This document shows, piece by piece, positions 1 through 9,400 of a stretch of 64,000 bases of DNA. Each line of letters opens with the position of its first letter. The stretch's first letter is position 1. The position numbers and the translations under genes were made by a program. Where the stretch lies: positions 30,408 to 94,407 of the forward strand of contig NZ_AOIB01000020.1 in the NCBI RefSeq assembly GCF_000337675.1. The letters are read 5' to 3'. The notes beneath the pieces are model-generated. The model was given only the letters and a program-made list of their open reading frames with translations, was not told the DNA's origin and searched no databases. This stretch comes from Natronococcus amylolyticus DSM 10524 (GTDB taxonomy: Archaea > Halobacteriota > Halobacteria > Halobacteriales > Natrialbaceae).

Positions 1-2
1 TC

Positions 3-395
3 GCCGAGTACGTCGGCCTCAAACCGGTCGTCGGCCTCGGGTTCTTCGTCTACGCGATCTTTCCCGTACTGCTGATCTTCGGTCCCCAGTACCTCGGCGG
101 AATCGACGAGGCGTGGCTCCTCGTCGCGCTCTTTGCCTTCTCCGGGCTGCGGTTCGCCGGCCTCCCCGCTCACAAGGCGCTCGTCGTCGGCCCGGCCGAA
201 CAGGGGGCTGGCGGCCGCGTGACGGGTTCGTACTACCTGATTCGTGGCGCGATCGTGATTCCCAGCGGCGCGCTGGGCGGGTTCCTCTGGCAGTTCGTCA
301 GCCCCGAACTCTCCTTTACGATCGCTACCGTCGTCGGGATGATCGGCGTCGTCTACTTCGCGCTCTTCGGCCAGGAGTTCGAGGCCTACCAGTAA
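3..395 (+). CDS. MFS-type membrane transporter, C-terminal part only
   Basis: An open frame enters from the left edge and ends at TAA 393-395, giving 130 residues. They are strongly hydrophobic, with about four membrane helices separated by short loops, including a loop with the pattern AHKALVVGPAEQ and a GSYYLIRG helix start. This fits the last helices of a major facilitator superfamily permease. The substrate cannot be told from this fragment. The gene converges on gatE with a gap of about 57 bases. The start and the N-terminal half lie outside the window. Confidence 0.7.
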   Translation, partial: AEYVGLKPVVGLGFFVYAIFPVLLIFGPQYLGGIDEAWLLVALFAFSGLRFAGLPAHKALVVGPAEQGAGGRVTGSYYLIRGAIVIPSGALGGFLWQFVSPELSFTIATVVGMIGVVYFALFGQEFEAYQ

Positions 396-452
396 CGACG
401 CTGCTCGCCCGCAACCATCACCTCGAGCTCGGAGCCGAACTCGATCTCCAAC

Positions 453-2321
453 TCAGGCCCGCTGCTGGATCTCCTCGCGCAGCAGCCGACTGACGAGGTC
501 GCCGTCGGCCTTCCCGCGAAGCGCGCCCATGCACTCGCCCATCAGGCCAGAAAAGGCCTGCATCCCTTCCTCCTCGACCTGGTCTTCGTTTCGCTCGACG
601 ACCTCGACGATAGCCTCGCGGACCTCGCTCTCGTCCGCGCCGCCGAGCCCTTCCGCCTCGGCGGCCTCCTCGGCCGTGCGATCGGGCTCCTCGGCGAGCG
701 CCGCGAGCAGGTCACCCACACCCTCGTTGGGGAGGTCGCCGTCGTCGGCCATCTCGAGCACCGCCTCGAGGTGCTCCCGCTCGAGGTTCTCGACGGGGAC
801 GTCGTCCCGTCGCAGCTCGGTCAGCGTCGACTCGAGAGTCGAGGCCGCGAGCGTCGGGTCGATCCCCGCTGCGGTGACGTCCTCGAACAGCGGCATCCGG
901 CGGCCGTAGGCGACCTGCTCGGCCAGTCCCTCGCCGAGGTCGAACTCGTCTTGGTAGCGCTCGACCTTCTCGGTCAGGAGTTCGGGCTCGGGCACCTCGC
1001 TCGGATCCGGCTCGACGGGCGGAACGTCCGTCTCGGGATACATCCGCGCCGCGCCGGGCAGCGGCCGCAGGTAGCGGGTCGTCCCGTCGTCGTTCGCGCC
1101 ACGGGTCTCCTCGGGAACGCCCTCGAGGGCCGTCCGGGCGCGCTCGGCGACCGCCTCGATCGCCGACTCGGCGGTCGCGGTGTCGTCGGCGACGATGGCG
1201 ACCGCGTCCTCGGGATCGGCGCCGACGGCCTCCCGCAGGGCTGCGACCTCCTCGTCGGTGACGCCGTAGGCGGGCAGCTCGTCGGTGTGGAAGATCCCCC
1301 CCGCACCGTGGCGCTTCGCGTGGTCCGAGAACTCGGTGCCGAGACGGCGGTCAGGGGCGATCTCGCGACCCACGAGGCCGTCGAACCCCTCGAGGAGAAC
1401 TGCCATCACGGACCCACCGGAACTCAGGGCGCCGCCGATGACGCCACTGTCGGTATCCTCGAAGACGTCGCTCGCGTTCTGGATCGCGCCTACGGACGCC
1501 TCCCGCGCCGCGAGTTCGTCGCGGATCTCGACGAGCTCGACCTGGCGGGCGACCTCGTTGCGGACGATGTCGTCGATGTCGTCGAGACTCTGGACGCCCT
1601 TGATCTCGACGCGGGCGCCCTCGGCGATGGAGACGTTGACGTCCTGGCGGATCGTCCCTAAGCCGCGCTTTACCTTCCCCGTCGAGCGAAGCAGCATGCC
1701 GATCCGCTCGGCGGCCTCGAGGGCCTGCTCCGGCGACGAGATGTCCGGACTGGTGCCGATCTCGACCAGCGGAATCCCCAGCCGATCCAGGCTGTAGCGA
1801 ACCCCATCATCGGTCTCTTCGACCCGCTGGGCGCTCTCCTCCTCGAGCAGCAGGTCCTCGATCCCGACCGCGCCTGCACTCGTCTCGATCTCGCCGCCGG
1901 TGGCGATCAGCGTCGAGCGCTGGAACCCCGACGTGTTCGAGCCGTCGACGACCAGCTTTCGCATGACGTGGGCCTGATCGACCGGGTTCATCTCCATCAG
2001 CTGGGCCACCTCGAGGGTCGTCTCGAGGGCCTCTCGATCGAGTTCGTGGGGCGGCTCGTCGTCCTCCTCGACGAGGCAGGTCGAGTCATACGCGAGGTAC
2101 TCGAACTCGCGGTCGACCTTGCTCTCCTCTAAGGCGGCGTCGTCGATCTCGCCCAGCTCGCTGCGAGTGGGGTGGAGATAGCGGGTGAACCGCCGCGTCG
2201 ATTCCTCGGGTTCGCGCAGTTCGGTCGGACACTGGCAGAACAGCTTCGTCGCCGTGTCGAGTTGCTGGTGGATCTCCAGCCCGGCGACGAGTCCGAGCTC
2301 GTCGTAGTCGTACTCGGTCAT
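453..2321 (-). CDS. gatE: Glu-tRNA(Gln) amidotransferase subunit E
   Basis: GatE is the tRNA-binding kinase subunit of the archaeal GatDE enzyme, which converts Glu-tRNA(Gln) to Gln-tRNA(Gln) in the cytoplasm. The 622-residue product opens with the GatB/E signature (GLVAGLEIHQQLDT) followed by the FCQCPTELRE segment. It has the large insertion characteristic of GatE over GatB and a C-terminal YqeY-like helical tail ending LLREEIQQRA. The length is normal for the family. The ATG at 2321 is the only sensible start before the signature. gatA and gatC also occur in this window (52.5-54.1 kb), so both amidotransferase systems are encoded. The partner gatD is not seen here. Confidence 0.95.
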   Translation of the reverse strand: MTEYDYDELGLVAGLEIHQQLDTATKLFCQCPTELREPEESTRRFTRYLHPTRSELGEIDDAALEESKVDREFEYLAYDSTCLVEEDDEPPHELDREALETTLEVAQLMEMNPVDQAHVMRKLVVDGSNTSGFQRSTLIATGGEIETSAGAVGIEDLLLEEESAQRVEETDDGVRYSLDRLGIPLVEIGTSPDISSPEQALEAAERIGMLLRSTGKVKRGLGTIRQDVNVSIAEGARVEIKGVQSLDDIDDIVRNEVARQVELVEIRDELAAREASVGAIQNASDVFEDTDSGVIGGALSSGGSVMAVLLEGFDGLVGREIAPDRRLGTEFSDHAKRHGAGGIFHTDELPAYGVTDEEVAALREAVGADPEDAVAIVADDTATAESAIEAVAERARTALEGVPEETRGANDDGTTRYLRPLPGAARMYPETDVPPVEPDPSEVPEPELLTEKVERYQDEFDLGEGLAEQVAYGRRMPLFEDVTAAGIDPTLAASTLESTLTELRRDDVPVENLEREHLEAVLEMADDGDLPNEGVGDLLAALAEEPDRTAEEAAEAEGLGGADESEVREAIVEVVERNEDQVEEEGMQAFSGLMGECMGALRGKADGDLVSRLLREEIQQRA

Positions 2322-2423
2322 TGACGGCCACTCTGGGGCGCGAGGGTAAAAAACCGTTCAGTCCGGCCCGCGGACGCGAGCGGTTCGTCCGCCGACCCCG
2401 TCGGCCCGTTCGTCCTCGCGAAC

Positions 2424-3737
2424 TCAGTCGTCGTCGGCCTCGAGTTCCGTCCTCGACGGTTCCGTCCGAGTCGCCGCCTCGGCGATCGCCTCGAGGACGT
2501 CCGTGGGCGGGGTCACGACACCGCGCTGCCGGCAGCGCTCGTACAGTTCCCGCGCTCGCTCGCCCGCGTGGTTTCGCTCGGTGAACGGCCGGTCCTCGAC
2601 AACCGCGATCGACTCCCTACCGGCGAGCTCCTCGAGTAACAGTTGATTCCCGGCGCCGACCTCGAGATCCGCCACGACTGTCACGCCGGCGGCCTCGATC
2701 GCTCCGCGGACCGCCGCCCGGTCGACGTCCGAGAGCGGAGCGAACGGCTCGACCGAGATCGTCTCGAACCCCTGCCCGCGGGCGAGTTCGGCGGCGGCGT
2801 CGCCGCCCGTGACCGGGCCGACCGTACACGTACAGTCGGCCGCGGCGAGTTCAGCGACGACGCTCGCGGCCGTTGAGCCGCCGCCGACGACGTGGACCCG
2901 ATCGGGAACGGTCGCCTCTGCGTCGGTTGCCCGAAGCGCGCTCACCGTCGGCGTCCTCGTCACCGGGCTCTCGGTTACGACAGCGTTGGCGTCGAACGCC
3001 GCGGCGAGGACGTTCCGGTTCAGTACCGATTCCGGGGGGCCTGACTCGAGGACCGCTCCCTCCGAGAGGACGACGAGTCGGTCGCAGTACCGCGCAGCCA
3101 GATCCAGATCGTGGATCGCGGCGACGGCGGTGCGGCCCTCCGCGACGAACTCGCGAACGAGCTCGAGCGTCTCGATCTGGTGGTTGACGTCGAGACTTGC
3201 CGTCGGCTCGTCGAGCAGGAGAACGGGGGTTTGCTGGGCGATCGCCCGCGCGAGGACGACCCGCTGGCGCTCACCGCCGCTGACCTCGTCGATCGGTCGG
3301 TCGGCGAACTGCGCCGTGCGGGTTCGCTCGAGGGCGCGATCGACCGCTTCCCGATCGGCCTCACCGGGCGGCGAAAAGCGCGATCGGTGGGGGTACCGGC
3401 CCATCTCCACGACGGTCCGGACGTCGAACGAAAAGGAGAGGCCGGTGTTCTGGGGGACGACCGCGACCAGTCGGCTCGCGCCCTTCGAGGACCGCTCGTG
3501 CAACGGCGCGCCGTCGACGTCGACGGTCCCACGGTCGGGCTCGAGCGAGCCGCTCATCGCCCGCAGCAGCGTCGTCTTTCCCGCCCCGTTGGGGCCGACG
3601 AGACCGACGAACTCGCCGGGCTCGATCGTGAGGGAGACGTCCTCGAGGACGGCCGTCTCGCCGAACGAAACCGCAACGTCCTCGACGTCGATCCGTGCCC
3701 CCTCTCTCGCGGTCGGCAGCGCGTCACCGTCGGTCAC
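2424..3737 (-). CDS. btuD: ABC transporter ATP-binding protein, cobalamin/iron-siderophore type, with C-terminal extension
   Basis: This is the ATPase of a BtuCDF-type importer. Walker A (GPNGAGKTT), the ABC signature (SGGERQR) and Walker B (VLLLDEPTA) lie in the first 170 residues, and the D-loop and switch His (AIHDLDLAA) follow. The protein is 437 residues, about 170 longer than a minimal BtuD. The extra C-terminal part has a Rossmann-like start ([17 protein letters not shown]), as seen in haloarchaeal cobalamin importers. The start is GTG 3737, whose codon overlaps the btuC stop (GTGA), so the two genes are translationally coupled. Cobalamin is inferred from family resemblance; a siderophore or haem substrate is not excluded. 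Confidence 0.88.
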   Translation of the reverse strand: MTDGDALPTAREGARIDVEDVAVSFGETAVLEDVSLTIEPGEFVGLVGPNGAGKTTLLRAMSGSLEPDRGTVDVDGAPLHERSSKGASRLVAVVPQNTGLSFSFDVRTVVEMGRYPHRSRFSPPGEADREAVDRALERTRTAQFADRPIDEVSGGERQRVVLARAIAQQTPVLLLDEPTASLDVNHQIETLELVREFVAEGRTAVAAIHDLDLAARYCDRLVVLSEGAVLESGPPESVLNRNVLAAAFDANAVVTESPVTRTPTVSALRATDAEATVPDRVHVVGGGSTAASVVAELAAADCTCTVGPVTGGDAAAELARGQGFETISVEPFAPLSDVDRAAVRGAIEAAGVTVVADLEVGAGNQLLLEELAGRESIAVVEDRPFTERNHAGERARELYERCRQRGVVTPPTDVLEAIAEAATRTEPSRTELEADDD

Positions 3738-4756
3738 AGTGCGTGCACCTCCCGGCTCGTCAGCAGGTAGAGGAAGAAGGGCGCGCCGACGGTCGCGGTG
3801 ACGATGCCGACGGGGACGATCGGCAGCCCGAAGGCGCCGACGCGGGCGACGGTGTCGGCGATCACGAGAAAGGAGGCCCCCGCGAGTGCGCTTGTCGGCA
3901 GCAGGATCCGGTGGTCGGGGCCGACGATCAGGCGCATCATGTGGGGGACGACGAGGCCGACGAAGCCGATGACGCCGGCGACGGCGACCCCCGCGGCAGT
4001 GACGAGACTCGCCAGTGCGAGCAGGAGGAGCTTGGTTCGCTCGACGCTCACGCCGAGGTTCTGGGCGTCCTCCTCGCCGAGCAGGAGGACGTTCATCTCG
4101 CGGGTGTAGGCGCCGAGCACGAGTACGCCGACGAGCGTGACGGGGAGCGCGAAGCCGACGTCGCCCCAGCTACTGCGGTGGAGGTGACCCATCATCCAGA
4201 TGACGGCCTCCCGGAGGTTCTCGCCGCTGTGGACGACCATAAACGAGATCACCGCGCCGAGAAACGCCTGAATCGCGACGCCCGCGAGCAGCAATGTCGC
4301 GACCGGGGTCCGCCCGCCCTCGGTCGCGATGGCGTAGACGAGGAAGGCGGTGACCAGGGCGCCGACGAACGCGGGCAGGTGGACGCTCCCGATCGGCACC
4401 AGCGCCGGAAACGCGATGGCGGCGACGGCGCCGACCGCGGCGCCCGAGGAGACGCCGATGATCGACGGATCGGCGAGCGGGTTTCTGAAAAAGCCCTGCA
4501 TGACCGTTCCCGCGGCCGCCAGCGCGAAGCCGACCGTCGCGGCCAGCAGGATGCGGGGCAGCCTGACGTCCGCAACGATCGTCCGGTGGGTCGCCGGCAC
4601 CTCGTGGGCGCCGACGCCGGCGAGGTTGAGGATCACTCGCGAGACGGTCAGTGGGTCGATCCGAACCGGGCCGAGTGCCGCGCTCGCGATAACGACGCCG
4701 ACCAGCAGCGTCGAGAGCGCGACCGACCACGCGACGATACGGTTCGGAGCGGACAC
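3734..4756 (-). CDS. btuC: FecCD/BtuC family ABC importer permease
   Basis: This is the membrane permease partner of the adjacent ATPase. The 340-residue product has about ten hydrophobic helices and the FecCD hallmarks [35 protein letters not shown] and [14 protein letters not shown] chose GTG 4756 because a TATA-like box (4781-4790) lies 25-30 bases upstream, as expected for a leaderless haloarchaeal transcript, and the length then matches the family. An in-frame TTG at 4783 would fall on the TATA box itself. The gene is divergent from btuF, which encodes the binding protein. The gene order suggests one importer served by a shared control region. Confidence 0.9.
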   Translation of the reverse strand: MSAPNRIVAWSVALSTLLVGVVIASAALGPVRIDPLTVSRVILNLAGVGAHEVPATHRTIVADVRLPRILLAATVGFALAAAGTVMQGFFRNPLADPSIIGVSSGAAVGAVAAIAFPALVPIGSVHLPAFVGALVTAFLVYAIATEGGRTPVATLLLAGVAIQAFLGAVISFMVVHSGENLREAVIWMMGHLHRSSWGDVGFALPVTLVGVLVLGAYTREMNVLLLGEEDAQNLGVSVERTKLLLLALASLVTAAGVAVAGVIGFVGLVVPHMMRLIVGPDHRILLPTSALAGASFLVIADTVARVGAFGLPIVPVGIVTATVGAPFFLYLLTSREVHAL

Positions 4757-4780
4757 GGCTGCAAACTCGCTTGCAGTAGA

Positions 4781-4790
4781 CAAATATTTG
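4781..4790. promoter_or_regulatory. Shared palindromic TATA box between btuC and btuF
   Basis: CAAATATTTG is a perfect 10-base palindrome in an otherwise GC-rich 60-base intergenic gap. Its centre is about 30 bases from both the GTG of btuC (4756) and the ATG of btuF (4816). That is the TATA-to-start spacing of leaderless haloarchaeal promoters in each direction. It reads as one TATA box used both ways; this is inferred from spacing only. Confidence 0.7.
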
Positions 4791-4815
4791 TTGGAGTGCC
4801 TCGCAGTGTCGGCTG

Positions 4816-5952
4816 ATGCGAAATTCAGTGATCGTTTTCGTTGCGGTGCTGACGGCGCTGGCCGCGTTTGCTCCCGCCGCCGCAGCGGGAGGGGGGATGG
4901 CCGACGTCGCACAGGAGGAACCGACCTGCGAGTTTCCGTTCGAGGGGGAGGATGCCACAGGGGAGACGGTAACCGTCGATGAGGAGCCCGAGTCGGTCGT
5001 CGCCTTACAGCCCAGTGATGCACAGGTGATGCACGAGATCGGGGCCGAAGACAAGCTCTCGGGGATGCCCGTCGGCGAGTACACCGACTACCTCGAGCCA
5101 GACGAGGAGCTCGACATCACCGAGGACGACGGCGTCACGCCCGTCACCGAGGAAATTATCGACCGTGATCCCGACGTCGTCCTGGCGGCCGCCGCCCTCG
5201 AGGGCGACGACGTGATCGACCAGCTCCGGGACGCCGGACTCGACGTCTACGTCTTCCCGACCGAAGAATCGCTCGACGGCGTCGCCGAGAACGTCCGTCT
5301 GACCGGCGAAATCGTCGGCGAGTGCGATGGCGCCGAGGACGCCCTCGAGGAGTTCGAGGAGCGCCTCGAGACCATCGAGTCGACCGTCGAGGACGAGGAC
5401 CACCCGCTCGCGTACTACGAGATGGGTGACGGGTTCACCGCGGGCGAGGGTACCTTCCAGGACGAGATCATCACCACCGCCGGCGTCGAGAACCTCGGCG
5501 CGGAGGCCGGCATCGAGGGCTGGGCCGAGATCAGCGACGAGGTCGTCGTCGAGGAGGATCCCGAGTGGATTATCTACGGCGAATCCTGGGGTGACGAGCC
5601 TCCGGTTAGCGAGGCCGCGATGGGGACGACCGCCTACCAGGACGAGCAGTTCGTCGCGGTCGACGACCAGTTCATGAGCCAGCCCGGTCCGCTCGTCGTC
5701 GAGGCGATCGAGGAGATCGTCGCCGAGGTCCACCCCGAGGCGTACGCCGAAGCGACCGACGAAGCCGAGGACGACGCCGCGGACGAGACCGACGATGCAG
5801 ACGACGAGGCGGACGCTGACGACACGGCAGCCGACGACGCCGACGACGCCAACGACGCAGCCGAGGACGACGACTCGATCCCCGGCTTCGGCGTTCCCGC
5901 AGTCGTCGCCGCGCTGGTCGCCGTCCTCGCCGTTCTCGCTCGCCGTCGGTAG
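4816..5952 (+). CDS. btuF: Surface-anchored cobalamin-type substrate-binding protein with PGF-CTERM
   Basis: The 378-residue protein has an N-terminal signal peptide ([24 protein letters not shown]). A periplasmic-binding-protein fold typical of BtuF/TroA class III follows: [20 protein letters not shown] near the start, [10 protein letters not shown] mid-protein and [17 protein letters not shown] towards the end. The tail is a long Asp/Glu/Ala linker, then [24 protein letters not shown]. This is a PGF-CTERM sorting signal, which in haloarchaea is processed by archaeosortase A and lipid-anchored outside the cell. It is divergent from btuC-btuD and presumably delivers substrate to that permease. 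The start ATG 4816 lies 30 bases after the shared TATA box. Confidence 0.88.
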   Translation: MRNSVIVFVAVLTALAAFAPAAAAGGGMADVAQEEPTCEFPFEGEDATGETVTVDEEPESVVALQPSDAQVMHEIGAEDKLSGMPVGEYTDYLEPDEELDITEDDGVTPVTEEIIDRDPDVVLAAAALEGDDVIDQLRDAGLDVYVFPTEESLDGVAENVRLTGEIVGECDGAEDALEEFEERLETIESTVEDEDHPLAYYEMGDGFTAGEGTFQDEIITTAGVENLGAEAGIEGWAEISDEVVVEEDPEWIIYGESWGDEPPVSEAAMGTTAYQDEQFVAVDDQFMSQPGPLVVEAIEEIVAEVHPEAYAEATDEAEDDAADETDDADDEADADDTAADDADDANDAAEDDDSIPGFGVPAVVAALVAVLAVLARRR

Positions 5953-6060
5953 TATCGACTCACACACCGCCGACCGACCATCCGCGCTCGAGGGACCGAC
6001 TCGAGCGCGGACCCGACGCTTTTGAAAAGTGTTTACCCGGAGGCCGCTCGAGTCGGAGGT

Positions 6061-6339
6061 ATGGTCGAGAACGTCATCTGGCCCGCCTATCTCGATGCCG
6101 ACCTCTCCCGGGCCGAGGGACGACGCGTCGCCGAGGAGCTGGCCGTCGAGGAGCCGACGGTCGACGAGATCGCAAAGGCCGTTCAGCAGATCGGCTACGA
6201 CGCCACGATCGAGCGCGAGAAATCCTACTCCCGGGAGCACTGGGCCGATCGCGGCCGAGTCGTCGTCCGGGGGTCCGACGACTCGAAGAACGACCTCGTC
6301 CAGGCCGTCGCGGCGTACGTCGTCGCGATGCGAGACTGA
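6061..6339 (+). CDS. srp19: Signal recognition particle subunit SRP19
   Basis: This 92-residue RNA-binding protein of the archaeal signal recognition particle helps assemble SRP54 on 7S RNA. It begins [20 protein letters not shown] and contains the SRP19 core ([33 protein letters not shown]). An upstream in-frame ATG at 6022 would add 13 unrelated residues. I prefer 6061 because the protein then aligns with the family from residue 1, and an AT-rich stretch (TTTTGAAAAGTGTTT, from about 6020) supplies the promoter 25-40 bases upstream. The stop overlaps the start of gar1, so the pair is an operon. Confidence 0.93.
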   Translation: MVENVIWPAYLDADLSRAEGRRVAEELAVEEPTVDEIAKAVQQIGYDATIEREKSYSREHWADRGRVVVRGSDDSKNDLVQAVAAYVVAMRD

Positions 6340-6581
6340 TGCGCCGGGTTGGCCAGGTCGTCCGTACCGCCCAGGGGCTCGCAATCTTGCGGGCGAACCC
6401 GGACACCGACGACGACCGCCTCCGCGAGGAGATCGGAACCATGGTGCTCGACGACTCGCTGGAGTCGGTCGGCCGGGTCGTCGACGTCTTCGGCCCCGTC
6501 GACGGTCCCTACCTGGCGGTGACGCCGGACGACGACGTCCACCTCCCGACGCTGGTCGGGTCGGCGCTGTACGCGCGCTGA
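6339..6581 (+). CDS. gar1: H/ACA RNP component Gar1-like protein
   Basis: The 80-residue protein matches the small archaeal Gar1: a six-stranded barrel core with GTMVLDDSLESVGRVVDVFGPVDGPYLAV, then a short tail. Gar1 binds Cbf5 in H/ACA guide ribonucleoproteins that make pseudouridine in rRNA. The ATG at 6339 overlaps the srp19 stop (ACTGATG), giving tight translational coupling. Pairing srp19 with gar1 puts two RNP-assembly proteins in one transcript. No eukaryotic-style Gly/Arg-rich domains are present, as usual in archaea. Confidence 0.9.
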   Translation: MRRVGQVVRTAQGLAILRANPDTDDDRLREEIGTMVLDDSLESVGRVVDVFGPVDGPYLAVTPDDDVHLPTLVGSALYAR

Positions 6582-6645
6582 TCTCTGACGAGGGCTCGAG
6601 GGGGTAACGAAAAGCACCAAGAGGAGCGGGTGCGAACGCCGCGCC

Positions 6646-7719
6646 ATGGACCATCGGACCCGGGTGCTCGCGGCCGTCGGCGCGACCGTGGCGCTGTTTC
6701 TGGCCGTGCAACTCGGCGCGCTGGCGCTGATCGAGCCGTTCCACGACGCCGACCGCCAGGCCGTCGAGGACCCGGAGAACCCGACCAACAGCCTGGTCTA
6801 CTTCGCGGTGATCCTCGTCGCGACCGGATTCATGCTCGCGACGTTCCGGTACGACCTCGAGTGGGTCATCAGGGCGCTGGTCATCGGCGTGAGCGTCTTC
6901 CTCGCCTGGTTCGTGCTCACCGAACTCGTTCCGCCGGTGGTTACGGCGGGGCCGGTCAACGTCGTCGCCGTCGGCGCAGCCCTGGGTGTCGGCGCCGCAC
7001 TCCTGTTGTATCCGGAGTGGTACGTCATCGACCTCACCGGCGTGCTGATGGGCGCCGGCGCCGCCGCGCTGTTCGGGATCAGCTTCGGTCTCCTGCCCGC
7101 GATCCTGTTGCTCTCGGCGCTTGCGATCTACGACGCTATCAGCGTCTACCGGACCGAACACATGCTCGATCTCGCGGAGGGCGTGATGGATCTCAAGATT
7201 CCGGTCGTGCTGGTCGTTCCGACGACGCTGTCGTACTCCTACCTCGCCGACGGCTCCGAGGCGTCGCTCGAGGACGATCGAGAGGGCGGTGAGCCGGGTC
7301 CCGACGAGCGCGACTCGGGTCGGGCCAAGGAAGCCTCGGCCGACGGGACGCCGACCCCCGAAAGCGAACCCGACTCACCAACGTCACCGGAAGCCGACTC
7401 CGACGCCGAGAAGCCGGCCGACGCCGGCCGCGACGCCCTGTTCATCGGGTTGGGTGACGCCATCATCCCGACGATCCTGGTTGCCAGCGCGGCGTACTTC
7501 CTCGAGGCGGGCGCGCTCGAGGTCCCCGGCATCGCGCTGAACGTGCCCGCGCTGGGGGCGATCCTCGGAACGCTGGCCGGCCTGCTCGTGCTCATGGGAA
7601 TGGTCTTGAAGGGGCGACCCCACGCCGGGCTCCCCCTGCTCAACGGCGGCGCGATCGGGGGGTACCTGCTGGGTGCGCTCGCGAGCGGCGTCTCGATCGC
7701 GACCGCGCTCGGCCTCTAA
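6646..7719 (+). CDS. Presenilin/SPP-type (A22) intramembrane aspartyl protease
   Basis: The 357-residue membrane protein has about nine hydrophobic helices. The two catalytic motifs are visible: YD at residues 162-163 (LAIYDAISVY) and GLGD at 268-271 (LFIGLGDAIIP). A PAL-like motif follows near the C-terminus (GLPLLNGGAIG, with PLLN in place of PALN). A hydrophilic acidic loop of about 60 residues (roughly 203-262) separates the two aspartate helices, as in presenilin homologues. It would cut substrates within the membrane; the substrate is unknown. It starts 65 bases after gar1 and may be co-transcribed. Its end overlaps the convergent lipoprotein gene by 4 bases. Confidence 0.87.
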   Translation: MDHRTRVLAAVGATVALFLAVQLGALALIEPFHDADRQAVEDPENPTNSLVYFAVILVATGFMLATFRYDLEWVIRALVIGVSVFLAWFVLTELVPPVVTAGPVNVVAVGAALGVGAALLLYPEWYVIDLTGVLMGAGAAALFGISFGLLPAILLLSALAIYDAISVYRTEHMLDLAEGVMDLKIPVVLVVPTTLSYSYLADGSEASLEDDREGGEPGPDERDSGRAKEASADGTPTPESEPDSPTSPEADSDAEKPADAGRDALFIGLGDAIIPTILVASAAYFLEAGALEVPGIALNVPALGAILGTLAGLLVLMGMVLKGRPHAGLPLLNGGAIGGYLLGALASGVSIATALGL

Positions 7720-8423
7720 TCGGAGAGCGGTTCTTCCTCCTCGCGGCTCTCGACGATCTCCGCGTCGACGTCGTCGTCGTGCTCGAGCCCCTGGACCATC
7801 ACGTCGATCCGATCGCGCTCGGAGTCGATCGGGAAGTCCTCGAGGTCGGGGTAGACGCCGACGATCACGAGGTAGTCGTCGTCGTGCTCGAGCTGGGCGA
7901 TATCGAGCAGGATGTCGATCCCGTGCTCGCCGTGTAACACCGCCTCCCCCTCGAAGGTCTCGAGCGTGATCGTCTCCTCGAGCGCGCTCACCGACCGCTC
8001 CCCGACGGACTCCTCGATCCGCAGCTCCTCGTACTGGGTCTGGATCTCCTGAACGAGCTCCTCGTTTTCCATCTCGCCGACGGGATTGAACTCCTCGCCG
8101 GCGACGCTGACCTGCGGCGTCGAGATGACGGCGAACACGCCGGCCTCGATCTCGCCGCCGAAGATGTCGAGCGGGAGGTCGATCGGCCGGGTGTACTCGG
8201 AACCGTAGCTGGTCACTTCGATCTCCTGGCCGGCGACCGACTCGGTGGAGACGATCTCCTCGGTCCCCTGGTACTCGTAGCCGGTGTCGTCGGTCGCGCT
8301 CTCGGCGACGACCGCCGGCGTGGCCGAAAACGTCGTCGCGTCCTCGAGGAAGTCGTCGAGACAGCTGGCCGACACGCTGACTCCCCCGACCGCGCCCGCG
8401 GCGACGAACTGTCGTCGGTTCAT
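7716..8423 (-). CDS. Exported lipoprotein of unknown function (DUF6517-like)
   Basis: The 235-residue product starts MNRRQFVAAGAVGGVSVSASC. This is a twin-arginine signal ending in a lipobox-like Cys at residue 21, so export by Tat and lipid anchoring are expected. The mature part carries TPAVVAESATDDTGYEYQGTEE, which resembles haloarchaeal proteins I recall as DUF6517, and ends in an acidic tail. No catalytic motif is visible. It is convergent with the presenilin homologue. The function is unknown; only the export prediction is well supported. Confidence 0.75.
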   Translation of the reverse strand: MNRRQFVAAGAVGGVSVSASCLDDFLEDATTFSATPAVVAESATDDTGYEYQGTEEIVSTESVAGQEIEVTSYGSEYTRPIDLPLDIFGGEIEAGVFAVISTPQVSVAGEEFNPVGEMENEELVQEIQTQYEELRIEESVGERSVSALEETITLETFEGEAVLHGEHGIDILLDIAQLEHDDDYLVIVGVYPDLEDFPIDSERDRIDVMVQGLEHDDDVDAEIVESREEEEPLSD

Positions 8424-8640
8424 CTAGCCTGAAAGAACCGCTTGCCGGGCATAAGTGGCGCGGCCGACTCGAGGCGTCCGTTTCGTGATCAGCAGTTCAG
8501 CGGAAGAGTTTCGACAATCCTCCAATCAGTGACGGTTCTACCTCCCGACATGAGTAGTATGGACCGTCCGGCGTTATGTCTGCAGTGCGAATGGAACGTT
8601 TGGCCTCGAGTCTCCAGTACCGGTCAACCACTGCGGGGGT
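8424..8640. other. Intergenic stretch before the hairpin array
   Basis: This is the upstream region of the lipoprotein gene (transcribed leftwards) and runs into the repeat element. I see no convincing coding frame. A short purine-rich tract (CTGCGGGGGTGGGACTGAAAG) at about 8631-8651 marks the entry to the structured element. Confidence 0.5.
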
Positions 8641-8873
8641 GGGACTGAAAGGGGCTGGGCGTTGAGCGGACGCAAAGCGTCCGCGATGCTCGGGAGGGCT
8701 TCGCTCTCCCGTTGCTCAAGGAGCGAGGCGAAATAAGCACCGCAGGGAGCAACGCGACCGAGGAGCATGGTTCGAGAGAGCACAGCTCTCTCGTCATCAA
8801 GCGAAACCGTCGGTTTCGCGGAGATCGCGAATCGAAGATTCGCTCACTCACGAAAGGCGCAGAGCGCCTTTCG
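8641..8873. repeat. Ordered array of perfect triloop hairpins
   Basis: Six inverted repeats follow one another, all with a 3-base loop. H1 is 8666-8684 (arms GCGGACGC/GCGTCCGC, loop AAA). H2 is 8691-8711 (9-bp stem with one G-T pair, loop TTC). H3 is 8773-8793 (CGAGAGAGC/GCTCTCTCG, loop ACA). H4 is 8801-8819 (GCGAAACC/GGTTTCGC, loop GTC). H5 is 8827-8843 (GCGAATC/GATTCGC, loop GAA). H6 is 8851-8873 (CGAAAGGCGC/GCGCCTTTCG, loop AGA). The spacers H3-H4, H4-H5 and H5-H6 are each exactly 7 bases. A weaker hairpin (GCTC-AAG-GAGC) is at 8714-8724, and a long-range pair GTTGCTC/GAGCAAC joins 8711-8717 to 8747-8753. The stems differ in sequence, so the geometry rather than the sequence is repeated. 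It is probably a dispersed haloarchaeal repeat element. Confidence 0.85.
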
Positions 8874-9400
8874 AACGACAGCGAGCCACAGCCCTCGAGC
8901 GGGACAGGAGCTTTCGGGGTGATACTGACGAGTAGCAGTCCTGCTCGCACGAACACAGGAGATTGCTACGTCCTCCCCAGCCGATTCGCTCACTCCCTGC
9001 GGTAGTTCGCTCATCCCTCGCGCAGTATCGTCGACCGCCCTCGCTTTCGCTCACGGTTCCCTTCGGTCACCGTTCGCTTTTCGAGGCACTCGCATACTCG
9101 CACCTCGCGACGCTCGGTCGGTCGACAGCGCACGCCACCGCAAGAAGAACGGTCGGACCGAACTGATACGTGGTCCGCCTCTATGGAACGCAATGTCTAC
9201 GGATCAATCGGCAGACCACTTTTCGCTTGTCAATCGACACCCACCGACATTCTGCGAAACGGTCGACTTTCGATATAACAGGATGAGGTTTACTCGACGC
9301 AGGGCGGACAGTCCGAGGACGACCGCCGATCGCACCGCTCGGAAAAATCGTCGAACGAGACGCGCGAAACCGATCCGGCCTGAGAAGAAGTCGTCGACCG
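8874..9400. other. Gene-free remainder of the repeat region
   Basis: No credible gene is present; open frames here are rich in Arg and Ser and lack protein-like patterns. The segment 8980-9110 is made of short alternating tracts such as TTCGCTCACTCC and TTCGCTCATCC. These look like a continuation of the dispersed element that begins at 8641. It lies downstream of cysS, which is transcribed leftwards into it. Confidence 0.5.

Noticed and set aside
771..1661. Long plus-strand frame opposite gatE
   Set aside because: It is a shadow of the well-supported gatE reading frame, as are similar frames opposite cysS, hisF, rhomboid and the iron-sulfur gene.
4744..4816. Cobalamin riboswitch upstream of btuF
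   Set aside because: The gap is only about 60 bases, has no B12-box-like sequence, and both genes appear leaderless.
8641..8873. CRISPR array interpretation of the hairpin array
   Set aside because: Units are not identical, spacers are only 7 bases, and no cas genes are nearby.
8574..9054. Several short open frames across the hairpin array
   Set aside because: They read through perfect hairpins on both strands and have repetitive, basic, low-complexity translations.
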